DNA of 64,000 nucleotides from Rhytidiadelphus loreus (taxonomy: Eukaryota; Streptophyta; Bryopsida; Hypnales; Hylocomiaceae), in the NCBI GenBank assembly GCA_947034895.1, contig OX344761.1, positions 82,167,839 to 82,231,838 on the forward strand, read 5' to 3'. This document shows, piece by piece, positions 61,930-64,000 of this stretch (its first letter is position 1; each line of letters begins with the position of its first letter). The notes under the pieces were generated by a model. The model saw only the letters and a list, made by a program, of their open reading frames with translations. It had not been told where the DNA came from and ran no database searches. A program made the position numbers and the translations under genes.

Positions 61930-62250
61930 AAAATTTAATGGCGACTGCGGGTGGAGGAGAACGTTGATGTACCCGAGGTCGCCCCTGGGGCGCGTGCGGG
62001 TCCTGAAGTGGGGCGAGTGTGGGTCAGCCCAGTGCTCCAAGGCGACCGCGGGTCCGGAAGTGGGGCGACTGCGGGTCAGCGCAAGTGCTCGAGGGCGACC
62101 GCGGGTCCTAGAGTGGGGCGACTGCGGGTCTGGACAGGTGCTCCAACGCGACCGCGGGTCGAAGGAGCCCGGGCGAGTGGGCGACCGCGGGTCCAGGGCG
62201 ACTGCGGGTCCTAGGCGACCGCGGGTCCTGGGCGACCGCGGGTCCATCTA
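61930..62250. repeat. GC-rich minisatellite array upstream of the coiled-coil gene
   Basis: Units around GCGACCGCGGGTCC and GGGGCGACTGCGGGTC. It lies about 270 bp upstream of the minus-strand ATG. Confidence 0.8.
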
Positions 62251-64000
62251 TTAATGCATGGACTTTTCTTTTCTTTCTTAGTACATGTTTATAGATTGTG
62301 ATATTTTTTTCCATTTTTCCTTGCGCTGGGAAAGTGGCGATACTAAATGTTACGGAGGGGCTCCAAGCTTCAACATTCATCCACGTACTGGATAGAAAAT
62401 GTGATACTAAGTATCTAAAATTCTATTTTCATTTACATTGTGGCGATTTCATCGAAGACTTTTCTAGAAGTTGAAGTTTTTCTAGCAATTTCATCCAAAA
62501 TTTTCCTAAAAAATTCCTATAGCTTATAGCTAGCCTAAATTTTTTGTTGCTTTTGAGCACCAAATCTCAAGGGAAAAAAAAGGATTGTGAGCTCAATCCC
62601 ATTTGTGTTGCAAAATTTATGGAATACTAGTTTATACTTTATACTATATTTGGGGAGCCATTAGGGTTGAGGTCGGTTGTGGTACAAATGGATTCCTTAT
62701 TGATTATCTGAACAAAAGTTAAATCTTTGCAATTGTTTTAGAAGAAGTTCTTGTTAACTAATTTTTTTCTTATTAATTAATTTCATTGTTAATTCTTAAT
62801 TTTATTGTAAATGACTTATTTCATTGTTAATGACTAATTTTATTGTTAATAACTAATTCAATTGTTAATAACCAATGTTATGATTATTAAGTATTAACCA
62901 TTGCAATTGTAACAATAATGTCTTTGTAATTGTTTTGACATGAGATGTTCATTATGTATTTTTGGATGTAGATTCAAATTACATACTATGTTACACACAC
63001 TAATTTTGGTAAATTACATGCCTAATAACTAAATTTCTTGTACGGACACAAATCTATAAATGAAAGTCATTGTTGGACTTATATCATACTCCAACCATCT
63101 ATGAAAGAATGTGTGTTTTTATCAATTTGGATGACATATACCAAAAAAAAGAATATGGTAGGAAAACATTATGCTACTAGGAATAATATATATGGTAAAA
63201 CCAGATTTACATTTATTATTGAATTCATCCAAGTTTTCTCGAATTGCGTGTTTAATAAATGACAAAGATTATGGCTACATATCTTTTTTGCAATATCCAC
63301 TCTTGTTTCATTGTCTCAAAAAAAGAAAAGGGTCGCAAGAAGTCAATGAACTTCCTTTTTCCAAATAAAATAAATAGGAAGAGAGCGAAAAAGGTTAAAT
63401 AAATAAATAAAAACATCTCTCATCTATTTTGAAATAGGTAAAGTACGAATAAAAAGGAAAAGTCTAAAAAAGTCTAAAATGTATGTTTCCTATATTTGAA
63501 TTAGAATAAATAGGAAAAAAAAACCAACTTGCTTTTATTTTTGGAAATAGAAAAAATAATAAGAGAATGTAAATGATGTATGACTTACATTTTTTTAGGG
63601 ATTGAAAAAACAACTATTTGAATTCAATGACCATGAAAGTAAAACTCCTTTCAAGTGCATACTAGCACATTTTATTCAAGAAATAATACAAGTCTTCAAC
63701 ATCAATTACCAACTAATTTATTTTCATTTTCTTATTTTCCTTGCGTCCATTATATACTACGGAATCAAAAAGGACCAAGAACATTTGAATTCAAAAGTTG
63801 TTATACTTTGCATAACAATGTGTAAAAGGCCATATTCAATATATACAATTTGACAAATAGCCCATTGAGTAATTGTTTTTCTAAAGACAAGGCGCGTAGC
63901 ATAAAATTCCTTCATATATTATAGGAAAATATTACAAAGTAAGCAACACATAATTGGCCACCAAGCTCATTGCTTGCAGCACTAAACTCTTGCTCTAGAC
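62251..64000. other. AT-rich end of window, no gene seen
   Basis: Simple AT-rich DNA with short TTATTGTTAAT-like repeats near 62770-62880. No coding signal. Confidence 0.4.

Larger units (their letters stand above)
55008..64000. mobile_element. Third hAT element, left end in the window, right end not seen
   Basis: Starts CAGGGTTGTTCGCTGCGACA and is closely similar to the left 150 bp of the element at 30140. The expected target copy on the left is CTATCAAT (55000-55007). No matching ACAACCCTG end was found up to 64000, so the element either runs past the window or has lost its end. It carries relatives of the giant hAT's RING gene. Confidence 0.7.

Noticed and set aside
1..64000. LTR retrotransposon or viral polymerase genes.
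   Set aside because: No reverse transcriptase, integrase or capsid motif was seen in any frame inspected.

Overview
This is nuclear DNA of a green plant in the broad sense (streptophyte). The evidence is an interstitial run of the plant telomere repeat TTTAGGG (about 43200-43241), GT-AG introns with plant-like branch and polypyrimidine tracts, and MULE, hAT and CACTA DNA transposons. The lineage cannot be fixed from sequence alone. A charophyte alga, bryophyte, lycophyte or fern would fit better than a compact seed-plant gene region. No rRNA gene, no clear retrotransposon pol gene and no ordinary housekeeping gene was seen. The whole window reads as nested mobile DNA.

Region 1 (1-14490) holds a divergent gene pair. 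A MULE-type transposase-like gene with a WRKY/GCM1-like zinc finger lies on the minus strand (471-2634, decayed). A 13-exon gene of about 1,380 codons lies on the plus strand (3403-14490). I read its product as an N-terminal acidic/basic region, a ParB/sulfiredoxin-like domain, a long charged linker, and a C-terminal beta-order DNA N6/N4 methyltransferase-like domain. Its introns hold a CACTA element with two long hairpins, a tRNA-related SINE, a minisatellite, and most of a six-member family of about 74-bp palindromes centred on GTCGGATCCGAC.

Region 2 (14491-20848) has no intact gene. It holds a probable Pack-type element with captured coiled-coil exons and two nested MITE-like elements.

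Region 3 (20849-29804, resuming at 51740-55007) is a second, collinear copy of the same gene pair. It has a decayed MULE transposase with a SWIM finger (20849-24489, minus), the first exons of the ParB gene (25237-26227, plus), a 97-bp satellite filling the next intron, and then the ParB exons (53585-54874).

The satellite is split by a giant hAT transposon (29805-51739, 21.9 kb, 8-bp target duplication GCTCAGGT). It carries its own decayed hAT transposase (47959-51048), an intact protein-kinase-like gene (44929-46608) and a RING-H2 gene (38938-41172). A smaller, coding-free hAT (30140-36777, 8-bp duplication ATCTGGAC) sits inside it.

Region 4 (55008-64000) begins with the left end of a third hAT that interrupts the second ParB copy. 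It carries a frameshifted RING relative (55634-58126), an intact coiled-coil relative (60167-61657) and AT-rich DNA. Its right end is not in the window.

Two apparently undescribed systems overlap here: a MULE-type transposase gene paired head-to-head with a ParB-methyltransferase fusion gene, present twice, and giant hAT elements with a shared set of cargo genes. Most of these cargo genes, and the hAT transposase gene, have a GC-rich minisatellite array and a TATA box upstream.
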